A DNA stretch of 64,000 bases from Stenotrophomonas sp. SAU14A_NAIMI4_8 (lineage in GTDB: Bacteria > Pseudomonadota > Gammaproteobacteria > Xanthomonadales > Xanthomonadaceae). A model generated the notes under the pieces. That model saw nothing but the letters and a program-made list of their open reading frames with translations. It was not told the DNA's origin and searched no databases. This document shows positions 20,361-29,760 of the stretch, piece after piece (positions within the stretch are counted from its first letter, which is position 1; every line of letters starts with the position of its first letter). The DNA lies in the NCBI RefSeq assembly GCF_003086695.1, contig NZ_CP025999.1:1-64000 (forward strand), in the 5' to 3' direction. The position numbers and the translations under genes were made by a program.

Positions 20361-20472
20361 GCGCAGGGCAAGGCACACCGTGGCCAGGACACGCCATTAA
20401 CCCATCCATGGGGGCTCGGTCGGCGCATCCATGCGCCTCACGGTCCTGGCCACGGTGTGCCTTGCCCTGCGC
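20361..20472. repeat. 30-bp perfect inverted repeat with two nested hairpins
   Basis: Arm 20361-20390 (begins GCGCAGGGCAAGG) is a perfect reverse complement of 20443-20472. The 52-nt interior contains two smaller hairpins, CCCAT/ATGGG at 20401-20412 and GGCGCAT/ATGCGCC at 20422-20437, both closing over CC so that each reads CATCCATG. The transcript would fold as a branched structure. No transposase or coding potential is present. Confidence 0.75.
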
Positions 20473-20523
20473 TTCAGGGTTCGCCGCGAGCGCGGAGGGT
20501 GTGGCAAAAGCAGGAGCAAAGGC

Positions 20524-20559
20524 AGAGCAAAAACAAAGGCGCCTTTCGGCGCCTTTGTT
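20524..20559 (-). terminator. Rho-independent terminator of tyrB
   Basis: Perfect 12-bp stem AACAAAGGCGCC / GGCGCCTTTGTT around a TTTC loop. On the minus strand the stem is followed by a T-rich stretch (TTTGTTTTTG), 23 bases after the tyrB stop codon. Confidence 0.88.
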
Positions 20560-20581
20560 CTCAGACCAGTGCAGCGGTGCT

Positions 20582-21784
20582 TCAGCCCTTGGCGACGGTG
20601 GCCACGGCCTTGGCGACGTATTCCAGGTTGTTCTGGCTGAGTGCGGCCACGCAGATGCGGCCGGTGCCGACGGCGTAGATGCCGAACTCATCACGCAGAC
20701 GCTCCACCTGCACGCGGCTGAGGCCGGAGTAGGAGAACATGCCGGCCTGCTGGTTGATGAAACCGAACTGCGGTGCACCGGCGGCGGCCAGCTTTTCCAC
20801 CAGACCGCCACGCAGGGCGTGGATGCGCTCGCGCATCTCGGTCAGTTCCTGTTCCCACAGCGCGCGCAGTTCCGGGCTGTTGAGCACACCGGCCACCAGC
20901 GCGGCACCGTGGGTGGACGGGCTGGAGTAGATGGTGCGGATGATGCGCTTGATCTGCGACTGCACGGCCTTGGCGTCGTTGGCGGTCGGGGCGACCACCG
21001 ACAGCGCGCCCACGCGTTCGCCGTACAGCGAGAACGACTTGGAGTACGAGTTGGCGACGATGAAGCTGTCGATGCCGGCTTCGGCGATGATGCGCACGGC
21101 CGCGCCGTCCTGCTCGATGCCCTTGTCGAAGCCCTGGTAGGCCATGTCGATGAAGGGGAACAGCTGGCGGTCCTTCAGCAGCTGTGCCACCTGCTTCCAC
21201 TGGCTGACGGTGAGGTCGGCGCCGGTGGGGTTGTGGCAGCAGGCGTGCAGCAGCACCACGGTGCCCGGCTGCAGCGTCTGCAGGTCGGCCAGCATGCCGT
21301 CGAAGTTCACGCCATGGGTGGCGGCGTCGAAGTAGGTGTATTCCACCACCTCGAAACCGGCCGCACCGAACACTGCGCGGTGGTTTTCCCAGCTGGGGTT
21401 GCTGATGGCGATGGTGGCGTGCGGCAGCAGCTTCTTCAGCAGGTCAGCGCCGACACGCAGCGCACCGCTGCCGCCCACGGTCTGGGTGGTGGCAACGCGG
21501 CCGGCGTCCAACAGCGGCGAGTCCTTGCCGAACACCAGTTCACGGGTGGCCTGGGTGTACGCCGGCAGGCCGTCGATCGGCAGGTAGCCGCGCGGTTTTG
21601 CTTCGGTGGCGAGCTGCTGCTCGATCTGCTTGACGGCACGCAGCAGCGGAATGCGGCCGCTTTCGTCGTAGTAGATGCCTACACCCAGGTTGACCTTGGT
21701 CGGGCGGCTGTCGGCGTTGTACGCCTCGGTCAGGCCCAGGATCGGGTCGCCCGGGACCAGTTCCACGTTTGCAAAGAAGGACAC
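20582..21784 (-). CDS. tyrB: Aromatic amino acid aminotransferase (aspartate aminotransferase family)
   Basis: PLP-dependent class I aminotransferase interconverting aromatic amino acids (and aspartate) with their 2-oxo acids. The start is placed on the GTG at 21784, giving MSFFANVELVPGDPILGLTEAYNAD as the usual family N-terminus and a normal 400-residue length; the upstream extension is not family-like. The PLP lysine is Lys249 in NSYSKSFSLYGERVG, and NPSWENHRAVF marks the substrate region. TyrB and AspC are hard to tell apart by reading; the SYSKSFSLYGERVGAL sequence fits TyrB well. Confidence 0.88.
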   Translation of the reverse strand: MSFFANVELVPGDPILGLTEAYNADSRPTKVNLGVGIYYDESGRIPLLRAVKQIEQQLATEAKPRGYLPIDGLPAYTQATRELVFGKDSPLLDAGRVATTQTVGGSGALRVGADLLKKLLPHATIAISNPSWENHRAVFGAAGFEVVEYTYFDAATHGVNFDGMLADLQTLQPGTVVLLHACCHNPTGADLTVSQWKQVAQLLKDRQLFPFIDMAYQGFDKGIEQDGAAVRIIAEAGIDSFIVANSYSKSFSLYGERVGALSVVAPTANDAKAVQSQIKRIIRTIYSSPSTHGAALVAGVLNSPELRALWEQELTEMRERIHALRGGLVEKLAAAGAPQFGFINQQAGMFSYSGLSRVQVERLRDEFGIYAVGTGRICVAALSQNNLEYVAKAVATVAKG

Positions 21785-21952
21785 GGCGGTACTCGTTCGA
21801 TATGAGGGGGAGAAGAAGCGCGGGTCGCGTGGTTGCAGCCGTCGGCCGCAACCGTCCCATCGTAACAAAGCGTGCCACCGGCGCGGCGCTCATCGTCACG
21901 CTGCAGCCCGTACCATGCCGTGTTGTTTTCCCCCCGTGGTTGAAGCTGAACA

Positions 21953-24067
21953 ATGAACGAGCCCGTGGCGCGTCGCCGCCTGCCCCTGCTGATCGCCCTG
22001 CTGCCGGCCGCCGCCGCGGCGCAGGCCCAGACCACCACCGCGCTGCCCACGGTGGAGGTGCAGGCCGCACGGGTACAGGGCATCGACCCGTTCGCGCTGC
22101 CGGCCAGCCAGGACACGGTCTGGGTGGACGACGACCGCAGCGGCGCCAGTGCCCAGCTTTCCGAGGCGCTGGCCGGCGTACCGGGTCTGCTGGCGCGGGA
22201 CCGGCAGAACTTCGCCCAGGACACCCAGCTGTCGATCCGCGGCTTCGGTGCCCGTTCCACCTTCGGCGTGCGCGGCGTGCGCGTGGTGGTGGATGGCGTG
22301 CCGGCCACCATGCCCGACGGGCAGGGCCAGCTGTCGCATGCCAGCCTGCTGGGTGCCGAGCGCATCGAGGTGCTGCGGGGGCCGTTCTCGGCGCTGTACG
22401 GCAATTCATCCGGTGGCGTGCTGCAGGTCTGGAGCGCGCAGGGCCAGGCCGGTGATCCCTGGCGGCTGCGGGTCAATGCCGGGGCCGACAACACCCTGAG
22501 CGTGGGCGCGCAGCTGCGCGGCGCCAGTGGCGGCATCGACTACAACATCGCCGCCAACCACTTCCGTACCGACGGCTGGCGCGACCACAGCCGGGCCCGG
22601 CGCGAATCGTTGAACGCGCGCATTGGCGGCGAGCTGGCCGGTGGCCGCCTGGAGCTGCTGCTGAACGCACTGGACGCGCCCGATGCGCAGGACCCGCTGG
22701 GCCTGACCCGCGCACAGGTGGCCGCCAATCCGCGCCAGGCCACCGCGGTGGCCACCCAGTACAACACCCGCAAATCGGTCAGCCAGCAGCAGGCCGGGCT
22801 GCGCTGGACCCGCGAGACCGGCGCCCAGCGCTGGCAGCTGATGGGCTACGGCGGGCAGCGCGAGGTGACCCAGTACCTGGCCATTCCGCCGGGCCCGCAG
22901 GCCAACCCGCTGCACGCCGGCGGGGTGATCGATCTGGACGGCAATTACGGCGGCGTGGATGCGCGCTGGGGCTGGCGCGGCGATCTGGCCGGTCGCCCGC
23001 TGGACGTGGTGGTGGGCGCCAATGCCGACCGCCAGCGCCAGCACCGCACCGGTTACGAGAACTTCATCGGCAGCACGCTGGGCGTGCGCGGTGCGCTGCG
23101 CCGCGACCAGCGCGACACCGTGCAGAACGTGGACCAGTTCGCCCAGGCCTGGTGGCAGTGGAGCCCGCGCTGGTCGCTGCTGGCCGGGCTGCGCCACAGC
23201 ACGGTGCGCTTCGAATCGGACGACCACTACATCGTTGGCCGCAATCCCGACGACAGCGGCCGCCGCCGCTACCAGGCCACCACCCCGGTGGCCGGGGTCA
23301 GCTTCGAGGCCACGCCACAGTGGCGCCTGCATGCGGCAGTGGGCCGTGGTTTCGAGACCCCCACCTTCAACGAACTCGGCTATCGCGCCGATGGCCAGGC
23401 CGGGTTGGCGCTGGACCTGGCCGCCGCGCGCAGCCGCAACCTGGAAGTGGGCAGCAAGTGGCATGCGCAGAACGGCACCCAGTTCGACGTGAGCGTGTTC
23501 CGCGCCGACACCGATGACGAACTGGCGGTGGCCAGCAACACCAATGGCCGCAGCACCTACCGCAACATCGGCCGCACCCGCCGCCAGGGCGTGGAACTGC
23601 AGTACCGGCAGACGCTGGCCGAACAGCTTGAACTGCAGGTGGCCTGGACCTGGCTGCAGGCGCAGGTGCGGTCCGGCTACCTGGCCTGTGCCGGCAGCGG
23701 CTGCAGCGTGCCCGATACCGAAGTGCGGGCCGGCAGCCGCCTGCCCGGCGTGCCCCGCCAGCAGGCCTATGCGCGCCTGCAGTGGTCGCCTGGTGCCTGG
23801 CAGTGGGCGCTGGAAGGCACCGCCAGCAGCGACGTGGTGGTGAACGATCTGGCCACCGAACGCGCGCCCGGCTACGCCGTGCTGAACCTGGAAGGCGGCC
23901 ACCGCTGGTCGCTGGCCAGTGGCGATCTGCGCGCGTTCGCCCGCCTGGACAACCTGCTGGACCAGCGCTACATCGGCTCGGTGATCGTCAACGATGGCAA
24001 CGGCCGCTTCTTCGAACCCGGCCCGGACCGCCGTGCCAGCGTCGGCCTGCAGTGGTCGTGGCGCTGA
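21953..24067 (+). CDS. TonB-dependent receptor, YncD/PqqU-like
   Basis: Outer-membrane TonB-dependent receptor of 704 residues: signal peptide to about residue 25, a plug domain (about 30-160) containing SIRGFGARSTFGVRGVR and RIEVLRGPFSALYGNSSGG, and a 22-strand barrel ending in aromatic-rich LQWSWR. These plug segments, and VGRGFETPTFNELGYR in the barrel, resemble Escherichia coli YncD, now described as the PQQ uptake receptor PqqU; the ligand here is an inference. It diverges from tyrB, with 168 bp between the starts for both promoters. Confidence 0.8.
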   Translation: MNEPVARRRLPLLIALLPAAAAAQAQTTTALPTVEVQAARVQGIDPFALPASQDTVWVDDDRSGASAQLSEALAGVPGLLARDRQNFAQDTQLSIRGFGARSTFGVRGVRVVVDGVPATMPDGQGQLSHASLLGAERIEVLRGPFSALYGNSSGGVLQVWSAQGQAGDPWRLRVNAGADNTLSVGAQLRGASGGIDYNIAANHFRTDGWRDHSRARRESLNARIGGELAGGRLELLLNALDAPDAQDPLGLTRAQVAANPRQATAVATQYNTRKSVSQQQAGLRWTRETGAQRWQLMGYGGQREVTQYLAIPPGPQANPLHAGGVIDLDGNYGGVDARWGWRGDLAGRPLDVVVGANADRQRQHRTGYENFIGSTLGVRGALRRDQRDTVQNVDQFAQAWWQWSPRWSLLAGLRHSTVRFESDDHYIVGRNPDDSGRRRYQATTPVAGVSFEATPQWRLHAAVGRGFETPTFNELGYRADGQAGLALDLAAARSRNLEVGSKWHAQNGTQFDVSVFRADTDDELAVASNTNGRSTYRNIGRTRRQGVELQYRQTLAEQLELQVAWTWLQAQVRSGYLACAGSGCSVPDTEVRAGSRLPGVPRQQAYARLQWSPGAWQWALEGTASSDVVVNDLATERAPGYAVLNLEGGHRWSLASGDLRAFARLDNLLDQRYIGSVIVNDGNGRFFEPGPDRRASVGLQWSWR

Positions 24068-24141
24068 GCGCGCAGCGCGGCCCGTTACACACGCTTACAT
24101 TCCCACACGCAGGAACACAGGACGGCGTCGCTATCATGACG

Positions 24142-24164
24142 CAAATGGGAATCGATCCCATTTG
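24142..24164. promoter_or_regulatory. Fur-box-like palindrome upstream of the siderophore receptor
   Basis: Arms CAAATGGGA (24142-24150) and TCCCATTTG (24156-24164) form a perfect 9-bp inverted repeat with a 5-bp centre ATCGA. The core resembles the AATGAGAATnATTCTCATT type of Fur box. It lies 24 bp before the receptor start and overlaps a likely promoter (TATCAT at 24132-24137). Confidence 0.65.
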
Positions 24165-24187
24165 AATCTCCGATAAGGACTCCCCCT

Positions 24188-26506
24188 GTGACTGCCGATG
24201 CCCTCACCCGCGCGGGCCTGCCGCGCGCTGTTCTGCCGTGCCCGCATGCGCCTGGCCTGCGCCGCGCCCTTGCCCTGGCCGTCGCGCTGGCGCTGCCGCT
24301 GGCCGCCCATGCCGAGGCCCCGGTCGATGCCAACCCCACCACCCTGGACGGGCTGGAAGTGACCGCGCGCCGCCAGTCGCAGGCCGACAGCTACACCCTG
24401 CCGGTCAGCCGCGCCGCCATCGGCCTGGACCTGAGCGTGCGCCAGACCCCGCAGTCGGTCACCAGCGTCACCCGCCAGCAGATGGACGATCTGCAGATCG
24501 AGTCCATCGATGACGTGCTGACCAGCACCACCGGCATCACCACCTATTCGCTGGACAACGCCGGCCGCACCACCTTCCGCGCGCGCGGCTTCGACATCGG
24601 CAACTTCAAGGTGGACGGCATGCTGGTGAACGGTGCCAGCAGCTTCAGTGGCGGCGGCGCGGCGCTGAACATGGATCTGTACGACCACGTGCAGGTGGTG
24701 CGCGGTGCCAACGGCCTGCTGGGCGGCACCGGCGATCCCTCGGCCACGGTCTACCTGGAACGCAAGCGACCGACCGCCGACTTCGGTGGCGCCGCCGCGC
24801 TCACCCTGGGCAGCCATGACAAGCGCCGCCTGATGGGCGATGTGAACGTGCCGCTGACCGCCGATGGTCGCGTGCGCAGCCGCTTCGTGGTCAGTGCCGA
24901 AGATTCGGACACCTTCCGCCAGCGCGAAGACATCCAGCGCCTGGCCGGACTGGCCAGCTTCGAGGCCGACCTGGGCAGCGCCACCGTGCTGAACCTGGGC
25001 GTGCAGTACGAAAGAACCCGCAACGGCGGCGCGTCTTGGGGCAGCAACGTGCCGATCTGGTGGGCCGACGGCAGCCGTGCGCAGCTGTCGCGCAGCACCA
25101 ACCCTGCCGCCGACTGGAGCCTGGCCAAGCGGGACAACACCACCGTGTTCGGCAGCGTGGAACAGGGGCTGGGCGCGGACTGGACGCTGCGCGTGGCGTT
25201 CGCCCACGACAGCGGTGAAAGCTTCACCAACTACGGCGTGGCCAAGGTCAACAACGCCGCGCGCAACCAGGGCTTCGCCGGCTTTTGGAACCCGGACGGC
25301 AGCGGCGCCTTCCTCAACGCCATCCACAGCGAATCGGAAACCCGCCGCGACAACCTGGACATCAGCGCCAGCGGCCCGCTGCAGCTGTTCGGTCGCGAGC
25401 ACCAGCTGATGGTGGGCTTCAACGGCTACCGCAGCGAGATCACCGACTACAGCTTCAGCGCCGCGCTGGGCAACTGCACCATTGCCGGCGTGGCGCCGTG
25501 GAGCGGCTGCCAGTACCGCGCCGTGGGCCTGCCGATCGCCGATTGGCGCAGCTGGGATGGCAGCTACGCCGGCTTTGAAACCTTCCGCACGCCCGCACGC
25601 AGCAAGACCATCACCGAGAACCTGGGCGGCTACCTGGCCGGTCGTTTCAGCCTGGCCGACCCGCTGTCGCTGGTGCTGGGCACGCGGGTGAGCAACTACA
25701 AGACCTATACCCAGACCTACACCCAGGCCGACGTGCGCACCCGTGGCGCGGCCAGTGGCGAACAGCAGGTGGTCACCCCGTATGCCGGCCTGGTCTGGGA
25801 CTTCGCGGCGAACTATTCGGCGTATGTGAGCTACACCGATGTGTTCAGCCCGCAGGGCAACGTGCGCGATGCCAACGACACCCTGCTCGATCCGGTGACC
25901 GGCAAGAGCTACGAGGCCGGCATCAAGGGCGAATGGGCCGACGGCGCACTGAACGCAGCGCTGGCCCTGTTCCGCAATGAGCAGAACAACGTGGCAGAAA
26001 GCACCGGCGAGGTGCATCCGGACACCGGCCTGACCATCTACCGCGCGGTGGATGGGGTGAAGTCCAAGGGTGCCGACCTGGAAATCAGCGGCCGCCTGGC
26101 CCAAGGCTGGAACGTCTATGCCGGCTACACCTGGCTGCAGGTCGATGGCCTGTCCTACCAGCAGGACCCGCGCCACCTGCTGCGCTTGAACACCACCTGG
26201 ACCCTGCCCGGTGCATTGTCGAAGCTGACCATTGGCGGTGGCCTGTCGGTGCAGAGCGGCACGGTGATGTCGACCAACCCCGGCCGCCCGCTGGGCGGTG
26301 GGCGCTACGACGCCAGCAACCTGCCGATGGGCGGCTACACCCTGGTGAACCTGATGGCGCGCTATGCCCTGACCGATACCGTGCAGCTGGCGGTGAACGT
26401 GAACAACCTGACCGACAAGACCTACTACACCCAGTACGGCTTCTACGACGGGTTGATCTTCGGCGAACCGCGCAGCACCACCTTCAGCGTGCGTGCGCGC
26501 TTCTGA
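24188..26506 (+). CDS. TonB-dependent siderophore receptor
   Basis: Outer-membrane ferric-siderophore receptor of the FpvA/FhuE/FoxA type. The 772-residue product starts at a GTG with AAGGA 8 bases upstream, has a signal peptide ending near AAHAEAP (about residue 42), a TonB box-like LDGLEVTA, a plug with the siderophore-receptor signature QTPQSVTSVTRQQMDD, and a barrel ending in SVRARF. A Fur-like operator precedes it, fitting iron repression. It is followed 58 bp later by a two-component system that may or may not be functionally linked. Confidence 0.9.
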   Translation: MTADALTRAGLPRAVLPCPHAPGLRRALALAVALALPLAAHAEAPVDANPTTLDGLEVTARRQSQADSYTLPVSRAAIGLDLSVRQTPQSVTSVTRQQMDDLQIESIDDVLTSTTGITTYSLDNAGRTTFRARGFDIGNFKVDGMLVNGASSFSGGGAALNMDLYDHVQVVRGANGLLGGTGDPSATVYLERKRPTADFGGAAALTLGSHDKRRLMGDVNVPLTADGRVRSRFVVSAEDSDTFRQREDIQRLAGLASFEADLGSATVLNLGVQYERTRNGGASWGSNVPIWWADGSRAQLSRSTNPAADWSLAKRDNTTVFGSVEQGLGADWTLRVAFAHDSGESFTNYGVAKVNNAARNQGFAGFWNPDGSGAFLNAIHSESETRRDNLDISASGPLQLFGREHQLMVGFNGYRSEITDYSFSAALGNCTIAGVAPWSGCQYRAVGLPIADWRSWDGSYAGFETFRTPARSKTITENLGGYLAGRFSLADPLSLVLGTRVSNYKTYTQTYTQADVRTRGAASGEQQVVTPYAGLVWDFAANYSAYVSYTDVFSPQGNVRDANDTLLDPVTGKSYEAGIKGEWADGALNAALALFRNEQNNVAESTGEVHPDTGLTIYRAVDGVKSKGADLEISGRLAQGWNVYAGYTWLQVDGLSYQQDPRHLLRLNTTWTLPGALSKLTIGGGLSVQSGTVMSTNPGRPLGGGRYDASNLPMGGYTLVNLMARYALTDTVQLAVNVNNLTDKTYYTQYGFYDGLIFGEPRSTTFSVRARF

Positions 26507-26564
26507 TCCCACCGACGGCGGCGCCTGCACTGCGGGGCGCCGCCGCTTCTGGGAAGATGCAGCA

Positions 26565-27281
26565 ATGACTGACAACGCCGCTGCCACTGCGCGCATCCTG
26601 ATCGTCGATGACGATCCGGAAATCGGCGCGCTGCTGGCCGAATACCTGGGCCGGCACGGCCTGCACACCGATACTGCCGCCGAAGGGATGGCCATGTGGG
26701 CAGCCCTGGATCGCCAGCGCTTCGACGCGGTGGTGCTGGACCTGATGCTGCCGGGCGAGGATGGCCTGGCTCTGTGCCAGCAGCTGCGTGCGCGCACGGC
26801 GCTGCCGGTGATCATGCTGACCGCACGCGGGCGCGCGGCCGACCGTATCTTGGGGCTGGAACACGGCGCCGATGACTACGTGGCCAAGCCGTTCGACCCG
26901 CGCGAGCTGCTGCTGCGGCTGCAGGCCGTGCTGCGGCGGGCGCAACCGGCGGCGCTGGCTACGCGGCTGCGCTTTGCCGGCTGGAGCCTGGACACGCGCA
27001 CCCACCAGCTGCAGGCCGACGATGGCCGCCGCCACCTGCTGGGCGAGACGGATTTCATTGCGCTGCAGCTGTTCCTGCGCCACCCCGATGAAGTGCTGGA
27101 ACGCGATTACCTGGTGGAACAGGTCTATGGGCGCGACCGCCTGCCCAGTGATCGCAGCATCGACATGTGCATCAGCCGGCTGCGGCAGATGCTGGAACAC
27201 GACAGCCGCGCGCCGCTGCTGATCCGTACCGTGCGCCACCGTGGCTACTGCCTGGCCGGGCCGGTGCACGCCGATGGCTGA
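26565..27281 (+). CDS. OmpR-family response regulator
   Basis: DNA-binding response regulator of 238 residues: receiver domain with the acidic cluster IVDDDPE, the phosphoacceptor Asp59 in VVLDLMLPGEDG, the conserved lysine in VAKPFDP, and a C-terminal winged-helix domain ending RTVRHRGYCLAG. The start MTDNAAATAR is chosen over an upstream in-frame ATG because the receiver domain begins directly after it. Its last 8 bases overlap the start of the sensor kinase gene, indicating translational coupling. Confidence 0.93.
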   Translation: MTDNAAATARILIVDDDPEIGALLAEYLGRHGLHTDTAAEGMAMWAALDRQRFDAVVLDLMLPGEDGLALCQQLRARTALPVIMLTARGRAADRILGLEHGADDYVAKPFDPRELLLRLQAVLRRAQPAALATRLRFAGWSLDTRTHQLQADDGRRHLLGETDFIALQLFLRHPDEVLERDYLVEQVYGRDRLPSDRSIDMCISRLRQMLEHDSRAPLLIRTVRHRGYCLAGPVHADG

Positions 27282-28668
27282 GCCGCGCCAGGGCTGGCCG
27301 CGCACCCTGTACGGCCGCCTGGTGCTGGTGCTGGTGGCCGGCATGCTGCTGGCCCAGCTGCTGACCGGCACGATCTGGCATGACGCCCGCTACGAGCGCG
27401 TGGCCGAGATTCCCGCACGGCTGGCCGCCGCCCACGTCGCGCAGAGCCTGCGCCTGCTGGAAGCGCCGGGATCGCCCCTGGCCGGTGCCGACCCCGCGTT
27501 GCTGTCCACCGCCGACCTGACCGTGCACGCGGTCGACGACGGTGGCCCGGTGCCGCTGCGTGCGCGTGACCGGGCGGTCGAACACCTGCTGCAGGCCGCA
27601 CTGGCCAGCGAACTGGGCGCGCCGCGCGAACTGCACCTGCAGCACCTGCGCTTGTACGACGGGCAGGGACGCGAGGACGACAAGGCGCTGTCGGCCCGCC
27701 ACGTGGCCGGGCAGTTCCAGTTGCGGGTGCGCAGCAGCACCGGCCGCTGGCTGCAGTTCGACGTGCGCGAAGGCCAGGCCGGCCTGCAGCTGGAGCCGGG
27801 CCACGCCCTGAGCGACTACCTGCTGCGCATCTATGGGCTGCGCACCTTGCTGATCGTGCTGCTGGCCCTGCTGGTGGTGCGCTGGCTGACCCGCCCGCTC
27901 ACCCGCCTGGGCGCCGCCGCGCAGGCGCTGGGCCACAACCTGCATGCACCGCCGCTACCGCTGGAGGGGCCGCGCGAAGTGCGCCAGGCCGCGCAGGCCT
28001 TCAACCAGATGCAGCAGCAGCTGCAGCAGGCCGCGCAGGCGCGCGAGGAACTGCTGGCCGCGGTATCGCACGACCTGCGTTCGCCGTTGACCCGGCTGCG
28101 CCTGCGTACCGAACTGCTGGCCGATGAAAGCGCGCGCACGCGCTGGCGTGCCGATCTGGACGACATGCAGGAGCTGGTGGATTCGATCCTGGACTACAGC
28201 AGCGCCACCCAGCTGCGCGGCGAACGCGAGCCGCTGGATATCAACGCGCTGCTGCGCACGGTGGTGGACGATGCACGCGAGGCCGGGCATGCGGTACAGC
28301 TGCAGGGACAGGTGGGCGCGGCCTACCGCGGCTTCCCGCGCAGCCTGAAGCGCGCGCTGGCCAACCTGCTGGACAACGCCGGGCGCTATGGCGGCGGCGC
28401 CTGGGTAAAGGCCTGGAGCGATGCTCGGGCCATCCACATCCGCATTGTCGATGAAGGGCCAGGCATTCCTGCCGAACAACGCGCACGCATGCTGCAGCCG
28501 TTCCAGCGCCTGGAAGCCTCGCGCAGCGCGCGGCACGGCGGTACGGGGCTGGGCCTGAGCATTGCCGTGGCCGTGGTGCAGGCACACGGCGGGGAACTGC
28601 TGCTGGAAGACGGCGAGGCGGGGCGCGGGCTGTGCGTGCGCATCACCTTGCCGACCACGCCCCGGTAG
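27274..28668 (+). CDS. Sensor histidine kinase
   Basis: Membrane sensor kinase of 464 residues, partner of the preceding OmpR-type regulator (ATGGCTGA overlap). Layout: first membrane span about 12-32, periplasmic domain to about 175, second span about 183-203, HAMP domain, dimerisation domain with phosphoacceptor His266 in AAVSHDLRSPLTR, and ATPase domain with N box LANLLDNAGRY and G box GGTGLGLSIA. The signal sensed is not evident. Its TAG stop codon lies in the GTAG head of a SMAG repeat. Confidence 0.93.
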   Translation: MAEPRQGWPRTLYGRLVLVLVAGMLLAQLLTGTIWHDARYERVAEIPARLAAAHVAQSLRLLEAPGSPLAGADPALLSTADLTVHAVDDGGPVPLRARDRAVEHLLQAALASELGAPRELHLQHLRLYDGQGREDDKALSARHVAGQFQLRVRSSTGRWLQFDVREGQAGLQLEPGHALSDYLLRIYGLRTLLIVLLALLVVRWLTRPLTRLGAAAQALGHNLHAPPLPLEGPREVRQAAQAFNQMQQQLQQAAQAREELLAAVSHDLRSPLTRLRLRTELLADESARTRWRADLDDMQELVDSILDYSSATQLRGEREPLDINALLRTVVDDAREAGHAVQLQGQVGAAYRGFPRSLKRALANLLDNAGRYGGGAWVKAWSDARAIHIRIVDEGPGIPAEQRARMLQPFQRLEASRSARHGGTGLGLSIAVAVVQAHGGELLLEDGEAGRGLCVRITLPTTPR

Positions 28669-28777
28669 AGTCGAGCTTGCTCGACTGGCTTCTGTAGAGC
28701 CGAGCCATGCTCGGCCGCCTGGAAGCAGTCGAGCAAGCTCGACTCTACCAAGGGCAGTCGAGCACGCTCGACTCTAT
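28665..28777. repeat. SMAG repeat cluster C, four units
   Basis: Units at 28665-28687 (direct), 28694-28716 (direct, variant with GCCGAGCCATGCTCGGC), 28726-28748 (inverted) and 28755-28777 (inverted, ending CTAT rather than CTAC). The first GTAG contains the stop codon of the histidine kinase gene. Confidence 0.9.
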
Positions 28778-28782
28778 CCCGC

Positions 28783-29133
<351 letters not shown>

Positions 29134-29249
29134 CTACAGCGCCGCGCGGGTAAAGGAACCGCGAACCCGGCGTCATGAACATATCTGTCACGGCTGGATA
29201 ACGGCACCGCCGGTATTCCTGCCCTCCCGCCTCGCTGCAGGAGCCGGCC

Positions 29250-29648
29250 ATGCCCCGTCTTGAACGCCCCGCCCCGTCCGTGTTCAACGCCCTGCTGGAC
29301 CCGGCCGCGCCGCGCCCGGCGCAACGTCGCAGCCGTCGCCATGAAGATCCGCAGGCCGTGGCGCAGGACTACCTGCAGTACATGCTGAACGACTACGAGA
29401 CCCGCCGTGCCCACGGCCACCGCAACTGGCGTGACCTGTGCCCGGTGTACGCCTTTGCGTTGACCACCCACGCCGCCGACTGGCCGCGCGGCGATGCCGC
29501 CGACACCTGCGAGGAACTGGCCGAGCACTGGGAACAGATGCGCGGGCAGTCGCGCATGGGTTGGGCGCAGGCGCGCCCGGTGGTGGAAGACGCCTGGCGC
29601 GCGCTGGACCACATTCCGACGGCAGCGGTGCGGCCATTGCTGCAGTGA
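29250..29648 (+). CDS. Conserved hypothetical protein
   Basis: A 132-residue soluble protein with a proline/arginine-rich N-terminus and a helical body (EDPQAVAQDYLQYMLNDYETRR..., then LAEHWEQMRGQSRMGWAQARPVVEDAWRAL). AGGAG is placed 6 bases before the ATG. It resembles stress-associated small proteins of Xanthomonadales only in general composition; no domain is recognised. It lies 112 bp upstream of ku in the same direction. Confidence 0.72.
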   Translation: MPRLERPAPSVFNALLDPAAPRPAQRRSRRHEDPQAVAQDYLQYMLNDYETRRAHGHRNWRDLCPVYAFALTTHAADWPRGDAADTCEELAEHWEQMRGQSRMGWAQARPVVEDAWRALDHIPTAAVRPLLQ

Positions 29649-29760
29649 TGCAGCGCCGCGCGCCCGCGTACCTGCACCACCCGCCCTGCACGGCCCCGAC
29701 ACGGCTGTTTCACGGCGGCCGACAGAAGCTGTGCGCCCCGCCGCTACGCAGGTGCGTGCC

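Larger units (their letters stand above)
20238..20581. other. Intergenic region with nested hairpin element
   Basis: This 344-bp gap between tyrB and fbp (both leftward) contains the tyrB terminator (20532-20559), a 112-bp element bounded by a 30-bp perfect inverted repeat (20361-20472), and by position the fbp promoter in 20238-20360. No ORF in it is convincing. Confidence 0.7.

Noticed and set aside
29494..29760. 89-codon N-terminal extension of Ku
   Set aside because: Overlaps the upstream small gene in another frame; the canonical Ku N-terminus MARPIWTG starts at 29761.
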